Assembly (NCBI GenBank): GCA_024400115.1
Contig: JAKSNF010000003.1
Location: 1-64,000 of the forward strand
Direction: 5' to 3'
From: Paludibacteraceae bacterium
Lineage (GTDB): Bacteria > Bacteroidota > Bacteroidia > Bacteroidales > Paludibacteraceae
Length of the DNA stretch: 64,000 nt
Part shown: positions 16,441 to 25,101 of the stretch, in pieces
Layout of the letters: the number at the start of each line of letters is the position of its first letter
Position numbering within the stretch: the stretch's first letter is position 1
The notes under the pieces: generated by a model
Seen by the model: only the letters and a program-made list of their open reading frames with translations
What the model was told of the DNA's origin: nothing
The model's database searches: none
Made by a program: the position numbers and the translations under genes

Positions 16441-17172
16441 ATGAACCTCTGTATCGATCAAGGTAACTCACGAACGAAGATAGCTATCTTTGAAGGCGAA
16501 CGCCTCAAGAAGCATATCATCTACAAGCACTTCTCTTCTTTGGATGTGGAGCGTTTGTTCTCGTTGTACCCGATTGATAACAGCATCATCTCGTCTGTAT
16601 CGAATATTGAGCCTTCGGTGGTTAATGCCCTTCATCGATTGAGCAAGCGTTGCGTTTTGTTTGATCACACCACGTCTATTCCAATAAAAAACTGTTACGA
16701 TACTCCCGCCACTCTTGGACAGGACCGTTTGGCTGCTGCTGTGGCTGCTGCGCACCTCTATCCTTCGGAAAATGTGCTCATTGTGGATGTCGGTTCGGCT
16801 ATTACGTATGATGTGGTAACAGAGCAAAATGAATATATAGGCGGCAATATAGCTCCGGGACTGAAGATGCGTTTCTCTGTCCTCAAGCAGATGACCAAGA
16901 AACTGCCTTACGTCGAGGTCGAAGCAGAGGAACTGATTCCGCTTTTCGGGAAGAATACACACGATGCCATTGCCGCAGGCGTTATACGTGGCACGATTTT
17001 TGAAGTAAAAGGATATATGCGTGCGCTCGCAGAGCGCGTAGCGCATTTTGAAACAATAATAACAGGAGGAAATAACCCCTATATTATCAAGTCCATTGAG
17101 TGCGCACATGTCGAGAAACATTTAGTACTCATCGGACTCAATGTCATATTAAATTATAACGAAAATGCGTAA
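16441..17172 (+). CDS. coaX: Type III pantothenate kinase
   Basis: 243 residues. It begins NLCIDQGNSRTKIAIFEGE (acidic phosphate-binding motif), and includes TLGQDRLAAAVAA, VDVGSAITYDVV and GGNIAPGLKMRFSVL, the characteristic ASKHA-fold CoaX motifs, with ITGGNNPYI near the end. It phosphorylates pantothenate in the first step of CoA synthesis. It overlaps the following outer-membrane protein gene by 8 bases. coaX followed by an outer-membrane protein, a TPR protein and lptC is an arrangement I associate with Bacteroidota. Confidence 0.95.
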   Translation: MNLCIDQGNSRTKIAIFEGERLKKHIIYKHFSSLDVERLFSLYPIDNSIISSVSNIEPSVVNALHRLSKRCVLFDHTTSIPIKNCYDTPATLGQDRLAAAVAAAHLYPSENVLIVDVGSAITYDVVTEQNEYIGGNIAPGLKMRFSVLKQMTKKLPYVEVEAEELIPLFGKNTHDAIAAGVIRGTIFEVKGYMRALAERVAHFETIITGGNNPYIIKSIECAHVEKHLVLIGLNVILNYNENA

Positions 17173-18394
17173 GTTATTTATCATCATATCACTTATCCTC
17201 ACCGTAGGTTATGTTTCGGCACAGAATATGACACAATCGCCGTTCTCTCGTTACGCCTATGGTTTATTGGATGATAATATTCCCAACACTTATCGTTCCA
17301 TGGGTGGAGTAGGGGTAGGCATGCGTAGTAATAAGGTCATTTGTTCTATTCAGCCAGCTTCGTTTACAGCTTGTGATAGCATGACGTTCATGTTTGATGT
17401 TGCTGCATCTGTTGGCTGGAATCGTTATCAAGATTTTGCCGGTAGAAGAAATAAAGGAACCGGTAATTTAGAATATCTCTCCCTTCAGTTCCCTATCTGG
17501 AGGCAACATATCGCCATGGCAGCGGGAGTAATGCCTTATTCTTCTGTTGGATATGAGATTAACCAAGTCGATTCCATATCTCTGCCCGATTATGATGCTA
17601 TCTATTCTTATTTAGGAGAAGGAGGATTGAGTCAGGTCTTTGTGGGACTGAGTTTTAATATCTGCGATTGGGTGGCGTTGGGTGCCAATATGTACTATAT
17701 GTTTGGTGAATCAACCAACTCACGCACCGTTTCTTTTGCTCAAGCCGGTTTGAGTTCGGCTTCGCAGGTGTCCTATATGAGAGTAAATAGTTTGCGTTTC
17801 CGTTATGGATTACAAGTGTTCCATACGTTTGGAGATCATAGTTTTGTCTTAGGAGGTATCTTTGAGAATAAGCAGAAACTTAATTCTACCTATAATGTTT
17901 TGGAGACCTCTTTATTGGATACCATTACCACTTATCCCAATGATCAGCACCCGAACCCGTTTGAGATGCCGATGATTTTTGGCGGAGGTATATCCTATTC
18001 TTGGGCTAATCGGCTCACTGTTGCCTTTGATTATACGCGTGATTGTATGTCTAAGGCGCGATATTTTGATCAAGTTGGTTCATTGAATGATCGTAACCGC
18101 TATGCTATTGGCGTGGAATATCGCCATAATCCGACGGGACAGCGTTATGTTGATCATGTTATGTGGAGAATAGGGTGTAAGATATTGGATAACTACGCTA
18201 CCCAATTGTCGAATGTTAAAAATGTAACAGTTTCTTTTGGTGTAGGACTTCCGCTTCGTAATGTGGGAACTGTATTCAATGCGTCAGTGGAATACACTCA
18301 TAACGGAACCAAATCTTTTTTGGAAGAGAATACGATACGTTTAACCATTAACGCCGCTATTGCTGAGAATTGGTTCTTCAAACGCCGCTTATAA
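17165..18394 (+). CDS. Outer-membrane protein of unknown function
   Basis: 409 residues with a clear signal peptide (cleavage after VSAQ near residue 20). The mature part has repeated amphipathic strands rich in aromatic residues and Gly, and ends IAENWFFKRRL, as in a beta-barrel. It begins NMTQSPFSRYAYGLLDDNIP, an opening I associate with a Bacteroidota family distantly related to FadL-type porins; that relationship is inference. It overlaps coaX by 8 bases and precedes a TPR protein and lptC, so an envelope-biogenesis role is plausible. Confidence 0.7.
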   Translation: MRKLFIIISLILTVGYVSAQNMTQSPFSRYAYGLLDDNIPNTYRSMGGVGVGMRSNKVICSIQPASFTACDSMTFMFDVAASVGWNRYQDFAGRRNKGTGNLEYLSLQFPIWRQHIAMAAGVMPYSSVGYEINQVDSISLPDYDAIYSYLGEGGLSQVFVGLSFNICDWVALGANMYYMFGESTNSRTVSFAQAGLSSASQVSYMRVNSLRFRYGLQVFHTFGDHSFVLGGIFENKQKLNSTYNVLETSLLDTITTYPNDQHPNPFEMPMIFGGGISYSWANRLTVAFDYTRDCMSKARYFDQVGSLNDRNRYAIGVEYRHNPTGQRYVDHVMWRIGCKILDNYATQLSNVKNVTVSFGVGLPLRNVGTVFNASVEYTHNGTKSFLEENTIRLTINAAIAENWFFKRRL

Positions 18395-18454
18395 AACAAT
18401 GAGAATAACTATAACAACAAGAATAATTATAACAACTTCTAAAAATTTATCGTT

Positions 18455-19888
18455 ATGAAAAAAGTCATCATCATCATGGCGCTTTGCGCCACCATTCCGG
18501 CTTTAGCTTGCGCTAAGAAACCCAAGAAAGTAGAATCTGCTCCGGCAGAAGTAAATCCTGTGGCAGTTGTAGAAGACGAGACTCCCGAGATTACAGAGGA
18601 GTGCATCATCAATGTTTCTCTCTTTGTAGAGAGTGCTAAGAATAAGCAATATGCTGATGCTTATGGACCTTGGCTTGAGGTTTATAACAATTGCCCTAAT
18701 GCTAACAAGGCTATTTATAGCCGTGGCTCCGCTATTTTGGAGTGGAAGTACAATAATGCTACTACTGAAGAGGAAAAGAATGAGATTAGACAACTGGTTC
18801 TCCAAATGCATGACAAGCGTATCAAGTGGTTTGGTGACGATCCTAAATACCCAACGGCTTATATCTTAGGTCAAAAGGGTCTGGACTATTGTAAGTTCTA
18901 CCCCGAAGATCCGCTCAAGTTAGATGCTTATAACTGGATTAAACAATCCGTTACAGAGATGGGCACAGAGTCTCAATTAGCAGTAATAGTTAAACTCATG
19001 GAACTGTCTAATGAATTGTATAAAGCAGACCCCGATAAGTATGGTCCCCAATATCTTGCTGACTATGCTTTGATTAGTCCTATCCTTCAAACGCTTTGGG
19101 ATGATCCTGCCTCAAAGAACGCTACCGCTGCTGCTCAATCAAAGGAGTATGTGGATAATATGTTTGCTCTCTCCGGTGCCGCTTCTTGTGATAAACTGGA
19201 TGAACTCTATGCTAATTATGTAAGCACCAATGGTCAATACCTCGAGGATATGTTGAAACTTATGCGTCTCTATCAACGCGTAAATTGCACGGAGTCTGAG
19301 GTTTATTTTGCTGCCGCCGAGGCTGCTCATAAACTCAAACCGACTACCGAGTCTGCTTCTGGTTGTGGTTCGATGTCTCTTAAGAGAGGCGAATATACCG
19401 ATGCCATTAACTACTACAAACAAGCTATCGAACTCATTGATGAGAACGATCCGGAAGGTGATGTAACTCGTGCTGACCTCCAATATCGTATTTCGTATAT
19501 TTATATGGATAAACTGAATCGTTATGCTGATGCCCGCACGTTTGCTAACTTGTCCATGAATAGCAATCCTAATCAAAAAGGTCGTTGCTACATTATGATT
19601 GGTCTTTGCTATGCATCTTCTCAACCTTATCAAACGCCCGATTTCTCGGCAGCTAAAGCAGCTATCCTTAATAAAACCGTTTTCTGGGCTGCTGTAGATA
19701 AGTTCAATAAGGCTAAGGCTGTTGATGAGACTTGTGTGGATGATGCCAATAAACTGATTGCTACCTATAGTAAGTACTTCCCCTCCAAGGAAGAGATTTT
19801 TGACTTACCGACAGAGTTCGGTTCCGGTACGTTCGTTGTAGGTGGTTGGATTAATGAATCAACCGTCGTTCGTCCCAAAAAAGACTAA
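18455..19888 (+). CDS. Secreted TPR-containing protein
   Basis: 477 residues. A signal peptide ends around ALACAKKPKK; the cysteine could be lipidated but the lipobox is not canonical. The mature protein is helical, with TPR-like pairs clearest at about 305-370 (AAHKLKPTTESASGCGSMSL then DAINYYKQAIELIDENDP). Closing residues GSGTFVVGGWINESTVVRPK are non-helical. It lies between a barrel protein and lptC and is likely co-transcribed with both. Exact function unknown. Confidence 0.75.
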   Translation: MKKVIIIMALCATIPALACAKKPKKVESAPAEVNPVAVVEDETPEITEECIINVSLFVESAKNKQYADAYGPWLEVYNNCPNANKAIYSRGSAILEWKYNNATTEEEKNEIRQLVLQMHDKRIKWFGDDPKYPTAYILGQKGLDYCKFYPEDPLKLDAYNWIKQSVTEMGTESQLAVIVKLMELSNELYKADPDKYGPQYLADYALISPILQTLWDDPASKNATAAAQSKEYVDNMFALSGAASCDKLDELYANYVSTNGQYLEDMLKLMRLYQRVNCTESEVYFAAAEAAHKLKPTTESASGCGSMSLKRGEYTDAINYYKQAIELIDENDPEGDVTRADLQYRISYIYMDKLNRYADARTFANLSMNSNPNQKGRCYIMIGLCYASSQPYQTPDFSAAKAAILNKTVFWAAVDKFNKAKAVDETCVDDANKLIATYSKYFPSKEEIFDLPTEFGSGTFVVGGWINESTVVRPKKD

Positions 19889-19890
19889 AT

Positions 19891-20520
19891 ATGCCTTCTT
19901 TCAGCCGTAGGCGGAATATCGGAGTCGCCGGAGCGACCGGCGCAGCGGTCCTTCAGCGCAGCGGTCTTACAGCGATAGCAGTCTTGCTATTGCTGTTTGG
20001 CAGTTGCAGTTCGCGTGACGTCAAACTTCGTACGGATGCCGTTTCGGATCGAGCCGCTATCCCTGCTCTGAGCACGGATAGCGTCACGACTTTGGTATCT
20101 GATTCCGGTATCACGCGTTATCGGGTTACGGCTACGAAATGGCTCGTTTACGATAAAGCAGAACCGCCTTATTGGGAGTTCCCTGAGGGAATTTACTTAG
20201 AGCGATTTGATGAGCAACTCGTTGTTAATTCTCAGTTAGAAGCTGATTATGCGCATTATAATCAAGAGTCGCATGAGTGGCATTTGAAAGGTAATGTACA
20301 TTCAGTGAATGAGAATGGCGAGATCTTTGATACTCCCGAATTGTATTGGAATCAAGATGAGGAAAAGATATTCTCGGACTCGTCTATCGTTATCACGCGA
20401 GAAAAGACCATCATTCGTGGTGTCGGCTTCCGCTCTAACCAATCCATGACGCTCTATACCATTACTAATCCCACCGGCATCATCCCCATCGAAGATGCGG
20501 ATTCTACTAAAAACTTATAA
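19891..20520 (+). CDS. lptC: LPS export protein LptC-like lipoprotein
   Basis: 209 residues. A lipobox (LLLLFGSC, Cys near residue 39) follows a long n-region. The body fits LptC: a beta-jellyroll with YRVTATKWLVYDKAEPPYWEFPEGIYLERF, then ADYAHYNQESHEWHLKGNV and repeated Asn/Asp-rich strands. LptC hands lipopolysaccharide from the inner-membrane ABC transporter to LptA. The first 25 or so residues are encoded by the 16-bp GCGGTCTT repeat, so the true start may be the ATG at 19891 with a repeat-derived leader, or a later non-ATG codon. Two bases separate it from the TPR gene. Confidence 0.85.
   Translation: MPSFSRRRNIGVAGATGAAVLQRSGLTAIAVLLLLFGSCSSRDVKLRTDAVSDRAAIPALSTDSVTTLVSDSGITRYRVTATKWLVYDKAEPPYWEFPEGIYLERFDEQLVVNSQLEADYAHYNQESHEWHLKGNVHSVNENGEIFDTPELYWNQDEEKIFSDSSIVITREKTIIRGVGFRSNQSMTLYTITNPTGIIPIEDADSTKNL
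19896..19985 (+). repeat. 16-bp GCGGTCTT-family repeat in the lptC signal region
   Basis: Degenerate units (CAGCCGTAGGCGG, GGCGCAGCGGTCC, CAGCGCAGCGGTCTT, CAGCGATAGCAGTCTT) encode the n-region of the LptC leader. Confidence 0.8.
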
Positions 20521-20570
20521 CTTTCAACTACTAAACTAGACGGCTTCTTTAAACTTTAAACTATTAAATT
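20521..20570 (+). repeat. 7-bp-period repeat between lptC and fabG
   Basis: TTTAAAC/CTTTAAA heptamers around ACTAGACGGCTTC, the reverse complement of the core seen after gyrA and def. Confidence 0.75.
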
Positions 20571-21311
20571 ATGCTCCTCTCTAACAAAACGACTCTCATC
20601 ACCGGTGCCTCCAGAGGTATTGGTCGTGCCATAGCCCTTCTTTTTGCTTCGGAGGGTAGTGATGTTGCTTTCACTTATCTCCATAGTGAAGAGTCTGCTC
20701 TATCATTAAAGACCGAGATTGAAGCTCTCGGTGTGCGTTGCTTAGCCATCAAAGCAGATGCTGCCGATTATAATGCGGCGCAAGATGTGGTTAAGCAGGT
20801 GGTACAAGAGTGGGGTAAGATAGATATCCTTATAAATAACGCGGGCGTCACGCGCGACGCGCTCATCATACGCATGCGCGAGGAACAGTGGGACGAGGTG
20901 ATGAATACGAACCTCAAGTCGGCTTTCAATTATATCCAAGCTGTTTCTGCTGTTATGGCGCGTCAGCGTAAGGGTTCTATTATCTCGATGTCGTCGATAG
21001 TGGGACTGAACGGCAATGCCGGACAAGCTAATTATGCGGCATCGAAAGCGGGTATTGTCGCCCTCACTAAGTCGGTGGCTAAGGAGTTAGGAAGTCGAAA
21101 TGTGCGCGTTAACGCTATTGCCCCCGGATGTATTGAAACAGATATGACGTCCGCCTTGTCGGATCAAAACAAAGAGGCTATTCTGCAAATGATTCCGATG
21201 GGTAGAGTAGGGCAACCGGAGGAGGTGGCTAAAGTAGCCTTGTTCTTGGCTTCGGATATGTCTTCCTACATCTCCGGCCAAGTGCTCCAAGTCAATGGTG
21301 CCATGGCGTAA
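20571..21311 (+). CDS. fabG: 3-oxoacyl-[acyl-carrier-protein] reductase
   Basis: 246 residues, the usual FabG length. Classical SDR motifs are complete: TGASRGIGRAIA (NADPH-binding), NNAG, the catalytic Ser in SMSSIVG, the YAASK motif and the IAPGCIETDM segment. It reduces 3-oxoacyl-ACP in fatty-acid elongation. Last gene of the plus-strand block; a bidirectional terminator follows. Confidence 0.95.
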   Translation: MLLSNKTTLITGASRGIGRAIALLFASEGSDVAFTYLHSEESALSLKTEIEALGVRCLAIKADAADYNAAQDVVKQVVQEWGKIDILINNAGVTRDALIIRMREEQWDEVMNTNLKSAFNYIQAVSAVMARQRKGSIISMSSIVGLNGNAGQANYAASKAGIVALTKSVAKELGSRNVRVNAIAPGCIETDMTSALSDQNKEAILQMIPMGRVGQPEEVAKVALFLASDMSSYISGQVLQVNGAMA

Positions 21312-21447
21312 GAACTATTTTACACTTTTGTTGTACTTGTGTATCTTGATTATACCCGCGCCGAAGGGTTACCGAACAGTCACGGGAGAATGCCCCAACG
21401 AGCGGGAGAGAGAAACGAGAAACAAGAAACAAGAGGCGGGACATAAA
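21312..21447. repeat. Repeat-rich spacer between fabG and nrdJ
   Basis: Contains GAGCGGGAG, also part of the REP-like tracts at 39346-39435 and 42355-42484, and a heptamer tract (GAGAAAC, GAGAAAC, AAGAAAC) near 21411-21432. No gene is seen. Confidence 0.6.
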
Positions 21448-21475
21448 AAAGGCTCTCGATGGAGAGCCTTTTCTT
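21448..21475. terminator. Bidirectional terminator between fabG and nrdJ
   Basis: A perfect 10-bp stem (21448-21457 with 21462-21471), GATG loop, with A tract before and T tract after. It can terminate both convergent genes. Confidence 0.9.
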
Positions 21476-24046
21476 TTATCCGCCACATTTGGAATAACCG
21501 CACTCACGGCAGTGCATACAGCCTTCTTCATATATGAGTGGATTACCACAATGAGGACAAGTCTGACCTTGGACTACCGTGCCGTCTTGAATATACTTCT
21601 TCAAGGCACGCTCAACACCGACTTTCCATGAGTTAATGGTCTCACTGCCCATCTGCAAACCACTAATCATCTTAATGACTTGGTCAATAGGCATACCATA
21701 ACGAAGCACACCCGAAATCAGTTTGGCATAGTTCCAGAACTCCTTATCGAACTTATAACTCAGTCCCTCTACCGTGGTCTTATAGCCGCGCGTGTTGACG
21801 AACTGGAAGTCATAACGGTGAGAACCATCCGACTCCTGCGACTTGATAATCTTACCATTAGTAACCGACTTAGGCAATAAAATACCATCCTCGTCATCTG
21901 CCAAACCGGTGAAAATCTCATAAGGACGACCGTCTAATAATCCAACAAAGGCAATCCATTTATCTTTGTTATTCTGGAAACGAACAACATCGCACTCTAA
22001 TTCGGTAGGACGCTTTTGTACGCGATGGTCATAGCAGATACAAGTCTTATCGTCTTTCTCGTCTTTCTTATCCTCCTTGTGTTCATCTTTCTTATTGATG
22101 GTCTCTAACACGCCCGTGCGACTGCCTTCACGATAAACGGTGCAACCCTTACAACCACAACGCCAAGCCTCTTCATAGAGTTTATTCACAAGCTCTTCCG
22201 ATACATCAGAGGGTAGGTTAATGGTAACGGAAATAGAGTGATCTACCCATTTCTGAATAGCGCCTTGCATCTGCACCTTAGCCAGCCAATCGACATCACT
22301 CGCCGTAGCATGGAAATAAGGCGACTCAGCTACAAGAGCCTCTACCTCTTCTGCCGTATAACGATGATTGGGGTCATAAGTATGACCATTAGCATTCATC
22401 CAAGTGATGAACTTATGGTGGAAAACGATAAACTCCTCAAAACTATCGCCGTCCTCATTGACGAGATCAACATGTACGTTCTTATCGTTCGGATTCACCT
22501 TACGACGGCGTTTGTAAACAGGCTGAAAGACAGGTTCAATACCGGAAGTGGTCTGCGTCATGATAGAGGTCGTTCCCGTAGGCGCAATCGTCAAACAAGC
22601 GATGTTACGACGGCCATATTGCTTCATGAGTTCATAGAGTTCGGGATCAGCCTCTTTGATACGTTGGATATACGGATTCTTCTCCTCACGCTTAGCATCA
22701 TAAACGGTGAAAGCACCACGCTCCTTAGCCATATTGACAGAACTGCGATAAGCAGCCAGTGCTAAATTCTTATGCACTTCTACGGAGAAAGCAATGGCTT
22801 CCGGTGAACCGTAACGAAGACCCATAGCCGCGAGCATATCGCCTTCGGCAGTCGTTCCTACACCCGTACGACGACCTTGAATGGTCTTGGTCTTGATTTT
22901 CTCCCATAACTCCCTCTCGGTACGTTTGATAGACTCACTCTCGGGATCGGACTCAATCTTGGCAAGAATCTTGTCAATCTTCTCCATCTCAAGGTCGATG
23001 ATATCGTCCATGATACGTTGAGCAACACCCACGTGACGGCGGAAGAGGTCAAAATCAAACTCTGCCTGCGGTGTGAAGGGGTTCTTCACATACGAATAGA
23101 GGTTGATAGCGAGCAGACGGCAACTGTCGTAAGGGCAGAGAGGTATCTCACCACAAGGGTTGGTGCTGACCGTACGATAACCGAGGTCGGCATAGCAATC
23201 GGGTACGGACTCACGGAGGATAGTGTCCCAGAAGAGCACACCGGGTTCGGCAGACTTCCACGCATTATGAATAATCTTCTTCCACAAAGCTTGCGCATCA
23301 ATCTCCTTACTGAACTTAGGATTAGCACTGAAAATAGGGTACTTCTGCACGTACGGTTTACCCTCAATAGCCGCTTGCATGAAACCATCGTCTATCTTCA
23401 CACTCACGTTAGCACCGGTAATCTTACCTTGCTCCATCTTTGCGTCAATGAACGATTCGCTATCGGGGTGATTGATACTAACGGAGAGCATGAGCGCGCC
23501 ACGGCGACCGTCTTGTGCTACCTCACGAGTGGAGTTAGAATAACGCTCCATGAAAGGAACGAGACCGGTAGAGGTAAGGGCTGAGTTCTTCACGGGTGAA
23601 CCATGAGGGCGTATATGACTGAGGTCATGACCCACGCCACCACGGCGTTTCATAAGTTGCACCTGCTCCTCATCAATCTGAATGATAGCACCATAACTAT
23701 CCGACTCACCGTCTTGACCGATAACAAAGCAGTTACTGAGGGAGGCTACTTGGTAGTTATTACCAATACCTGTCATAGGACTGCCTTGAGGAACGATATA
23801 ACGGAAATCACGCATCAACTCAAAGAGTTCAGGTTCCGTCATGGGGTTCTTGTACTTGGACTCAATACGAGCTATCTCCGATGCTAAACGATGGTGCATG
23901 TCATCGGGAGTCTTCTCGTACAGGTTTCCAAAACTGTCTTTGAGGGCATACTTGGTTGCCCAAACACGAGCTGCTAATTCGTCACCTTTGAAATACTCTC
24001 TCGAGGCTTCTTCGGCTTCTGCTTGTGTGTAAATTTTGTTTTCCAT
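21476..24046 (-). CDS. nrdJ: Adenosylcobalamin-dependent ribonucleotide reductase (class II)
   Basis: 856 residues. Motifs include SLSNCFVIG, RRGGVGHDLSHIRPHG, the active-site loop NPCGEIPL, and APTGTTSIM. The C-terminus carries a TSCPD-type domain and a four-cysteine tail (CPHCG, CMHCRECGYSKCGG). This class makes deoxynucleotides with coenzyme B12 and no oxygen, fitting an anaerobe. It has its own promoter at 24113-24144. No cobalamin riboswitch is recognised in the 66 bases between promoter and start. Confidence 0.95.
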   Translation of the reverse strand: MENKIYTQAEAEEASREYFKGDELAARVWATKYALKDSFGNLYEKTPDDMHHRLASEIARIESKYKNPMTEPELFELMRDFRYIVPQGSPMTGIGNNYQVASLSNCFVIGQDGESDSYGAIIQIDEEQVQLMKRRGGVGHDLSHIRPHGSPVKNSALTSTGLVPFMERYSNSTREVAQDGRRGALMLSVSINHPDSESFIDAKMEQGKITGANVSVKIDDGFMQAAIEGKPYVQKYPIFSANPKFSKEIDAQALWKKIIHNAWKSAEPGVLFWDTILRESVPDCYADLGYRTVSTNPCGEIPLCPYDSCRLLAINLYSYVKNPFTPQAEFDFDLFRRHVGVAQRIMDDIIDLEMEKIDKILAKIESDPESESIKRTERELWEKIKTKTIQGRRTGVGTTAEGDMLAAMGLRYGSPEAIAFSVEVHKNLALAAYRSSVNMAKERGAFTVYDAKREEKNPYIQRIKEADPELYELMKQYGRRNIACLTIAPTGTTSIMTQTTSGIEPVFQPVYKRRRKVNPNDKNVHVDLVNEDGDSFEEFIVFHHKFITWMNANGHTYDPNHRYTAEEVEALVAESPYFHATASDVDWLAKVQMQGAIQKWVDHSISVTINLPSDVSEELVNKLYEEAWRCGCKGCTVYREGSRTGVLETINKKDEHKEDKKDEKDDKTCICYDHRVQKRPTELECDVVRFQNNKDKWIAFVGLLDGRPYEIFTGLADDEDGILLPKSVTNGKIIKSQESDGSHRYDFQFVNTRGYKTTVEGLSYKFDKEFWNYAKLISGVLRYGMPIDQVIKMISGLQMGSETINSWKVGVERALKKYIQDGTVVQGQTCPHCGNPLIYEEGCMHCRECGYSKCGG

Positions 24047-24112
24047 TTGGTTAGTGTCTGTATATAAGTTATTTAGTTATTTTTTGTGCATATTTTTATC
24101 GAAAAGGGAGTG

Positions 24113-24144
24113 CAAAATTACTACTTTTTTTTGATATGTGCAAA
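24113..24144 (-). promoter_or_regulatory. Promoter of nrdJ
   Basis: On the minus strand: TTTG (24141-24144), 20-base spacer, TAATTTTG (24113-24120). Confidence 0.85.
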
Positions 24145-24187
24145 TATTTTTGAAAAAAAAGTTATTAACATAGACGTTAAAGTTATC

Positions 24188-24232
24188 CAAAACAAAATCG
24201 CAACTAACTTGTTTTTAGTTAATTGCGATTTT
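24188..24232 (-). terminator. Terminator after the acyl-ACP thioesterase gene
   Basis: Perfect 10-bp stem 24194-24203/24223-24232; on the minus strand it is followed by TTTTGTTTTGG. It separates the thioesterase transcript from the nrdJ promoter. Confidence 0.75.
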
Positions 24233-24267
24233 TGGAAAGTCAAAAAGTTGTCCAAAAGAAAAAGTTA

Positions 24268-25074
24268 TTAACATTCGTCTTTTTCTAAACTTTCTATTTG
24301 TGCCGAACAAACAATGCGTCCTGTTTCGTCTTTTTGTTGATAACAAACCTTCTTTTCTTCCACTTTAACGGCGGTCTCTATCGTTTGTCCAAGTTTCATC
24401 TCGTGAACGTAACGAATATCGAAACGGAAGGGTTTGCTGAGCCAATCCGGCTTATATACGTTCAACATAAACTCCGGATATTTGCAAGAGTTACAATGAT
24501 TGTTGTAATCAACGCTTGAATAGAGAATGGTGGATTGTTGAGTGTGGATGGTGGATTGAGCGTCAGGAGTGGTGGTGTTGAAGGGAATCATCCGCGAGGG
24601 GCGAGGCATATCCAGTACCTCACCATCTACAACGTCTTGGAAAACGGGTTGATCAAAAACATTAACAATCTCGCGTTTCGTTAAGTCAAGCACAGCCCAC
24701 GTAGTCTTAGCTTTACCTATTAGTATTCGTTTTGCCTCCATTTCTTTCTCGTCTAATTCTTCCCAGCCCGGATCCCAATAACCGGTATCCTTATAAATAC
24801 GGAAGTCTCGAACAGAAAGCATATGAGCATTGGACTCAACCCAAGTCTCAAAGACGATAATATCATTGGCTTGAGGCAACTCTTGCATCTCAATCGAGCA
24901 ATTAGTGATAATCCATGTCAGTCCTTGCTTGAAGAGATATTGTTGACCAAAACCATATTCGTCAGCAGCCTTGCCGGCAACGATCAATAAATGATTCTCT
25001 AACGCGACTAAGCGCATGCGCTTATCGGCATCAATCTCTTGATAGAGAACCTCCCATCTATAACGAAGTTTCAT
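24268..25074 (-). CDS. Acyl-ACP thioesterase
   Basis: 268 residues of two hotdog domains, as in bacterial members of the FatA/FatB family. Visible features are LTWIITNCSIEMQELPQANDIIVFETWVES trimmed to its core TWVES strand, WAVLDLTKREIV, and the second-domain catalytic region VDYNNHCNSCKYPEFML (Asp/Asn/His). It releases free fatty acids from acyl-ACP. A stretch of about 20 residues before VDYNNH (STIHTQQSTILYSS) is encoded by a 7-bp repeat. It lies 27 bases downstream of the S9 peptidase on the same strand, so co-transcription is likely. Confidence 0.9.
   Translation of the reverse strand: MKLRYRWEVLYQEIDADKRMRLVALENHLLIVAGKAADEYGFGQQYLFKQGLTWIITNCSIEMQELPQANDIIVFETWVESNAHMLSVRDFRIYKDTGYWDPGWEELDEKEMEAKRILIGKAKTTWAVLDLTKREIVNVFDQPVFQDVVDGEVLDMPRPSRMIPFNTTTPDAQSTIHTQQSTILYSSVDYNNHCNSCKYPEFMLNVYKPDWLSKPFRFDIRYVHEMKLGQTIETAVKVEEKKVCYQQKDETGRIVCSAQIESLEKDEC
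24516..24572 (-). repeat. 7-bp-period repeat inside the thioesterase gene
   Basis: Plus-strand heptamers GTGGATT, GTTGAGT, GTGGATG, GTGGATT; in frame in the minus-strand gene, directly before the catalytic DYNNHC segment. Confidence 0.8.
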
Positions 25075-25101
25075 ATGTTAATTGTTTATTGTTAGTTGGG
25101 T

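Noticed and set aside
16468..17121. A 217-codon minus-strand frame opposite coaX
   Set aside because: Antisense to an unambiguous pantothenate kinase and composition unlike a protein.
24047..24267. Cobalamin riboswitch before nrdJ
   Set aside because: The B12-box core was not found and only about 66 bases separate promoter from start.
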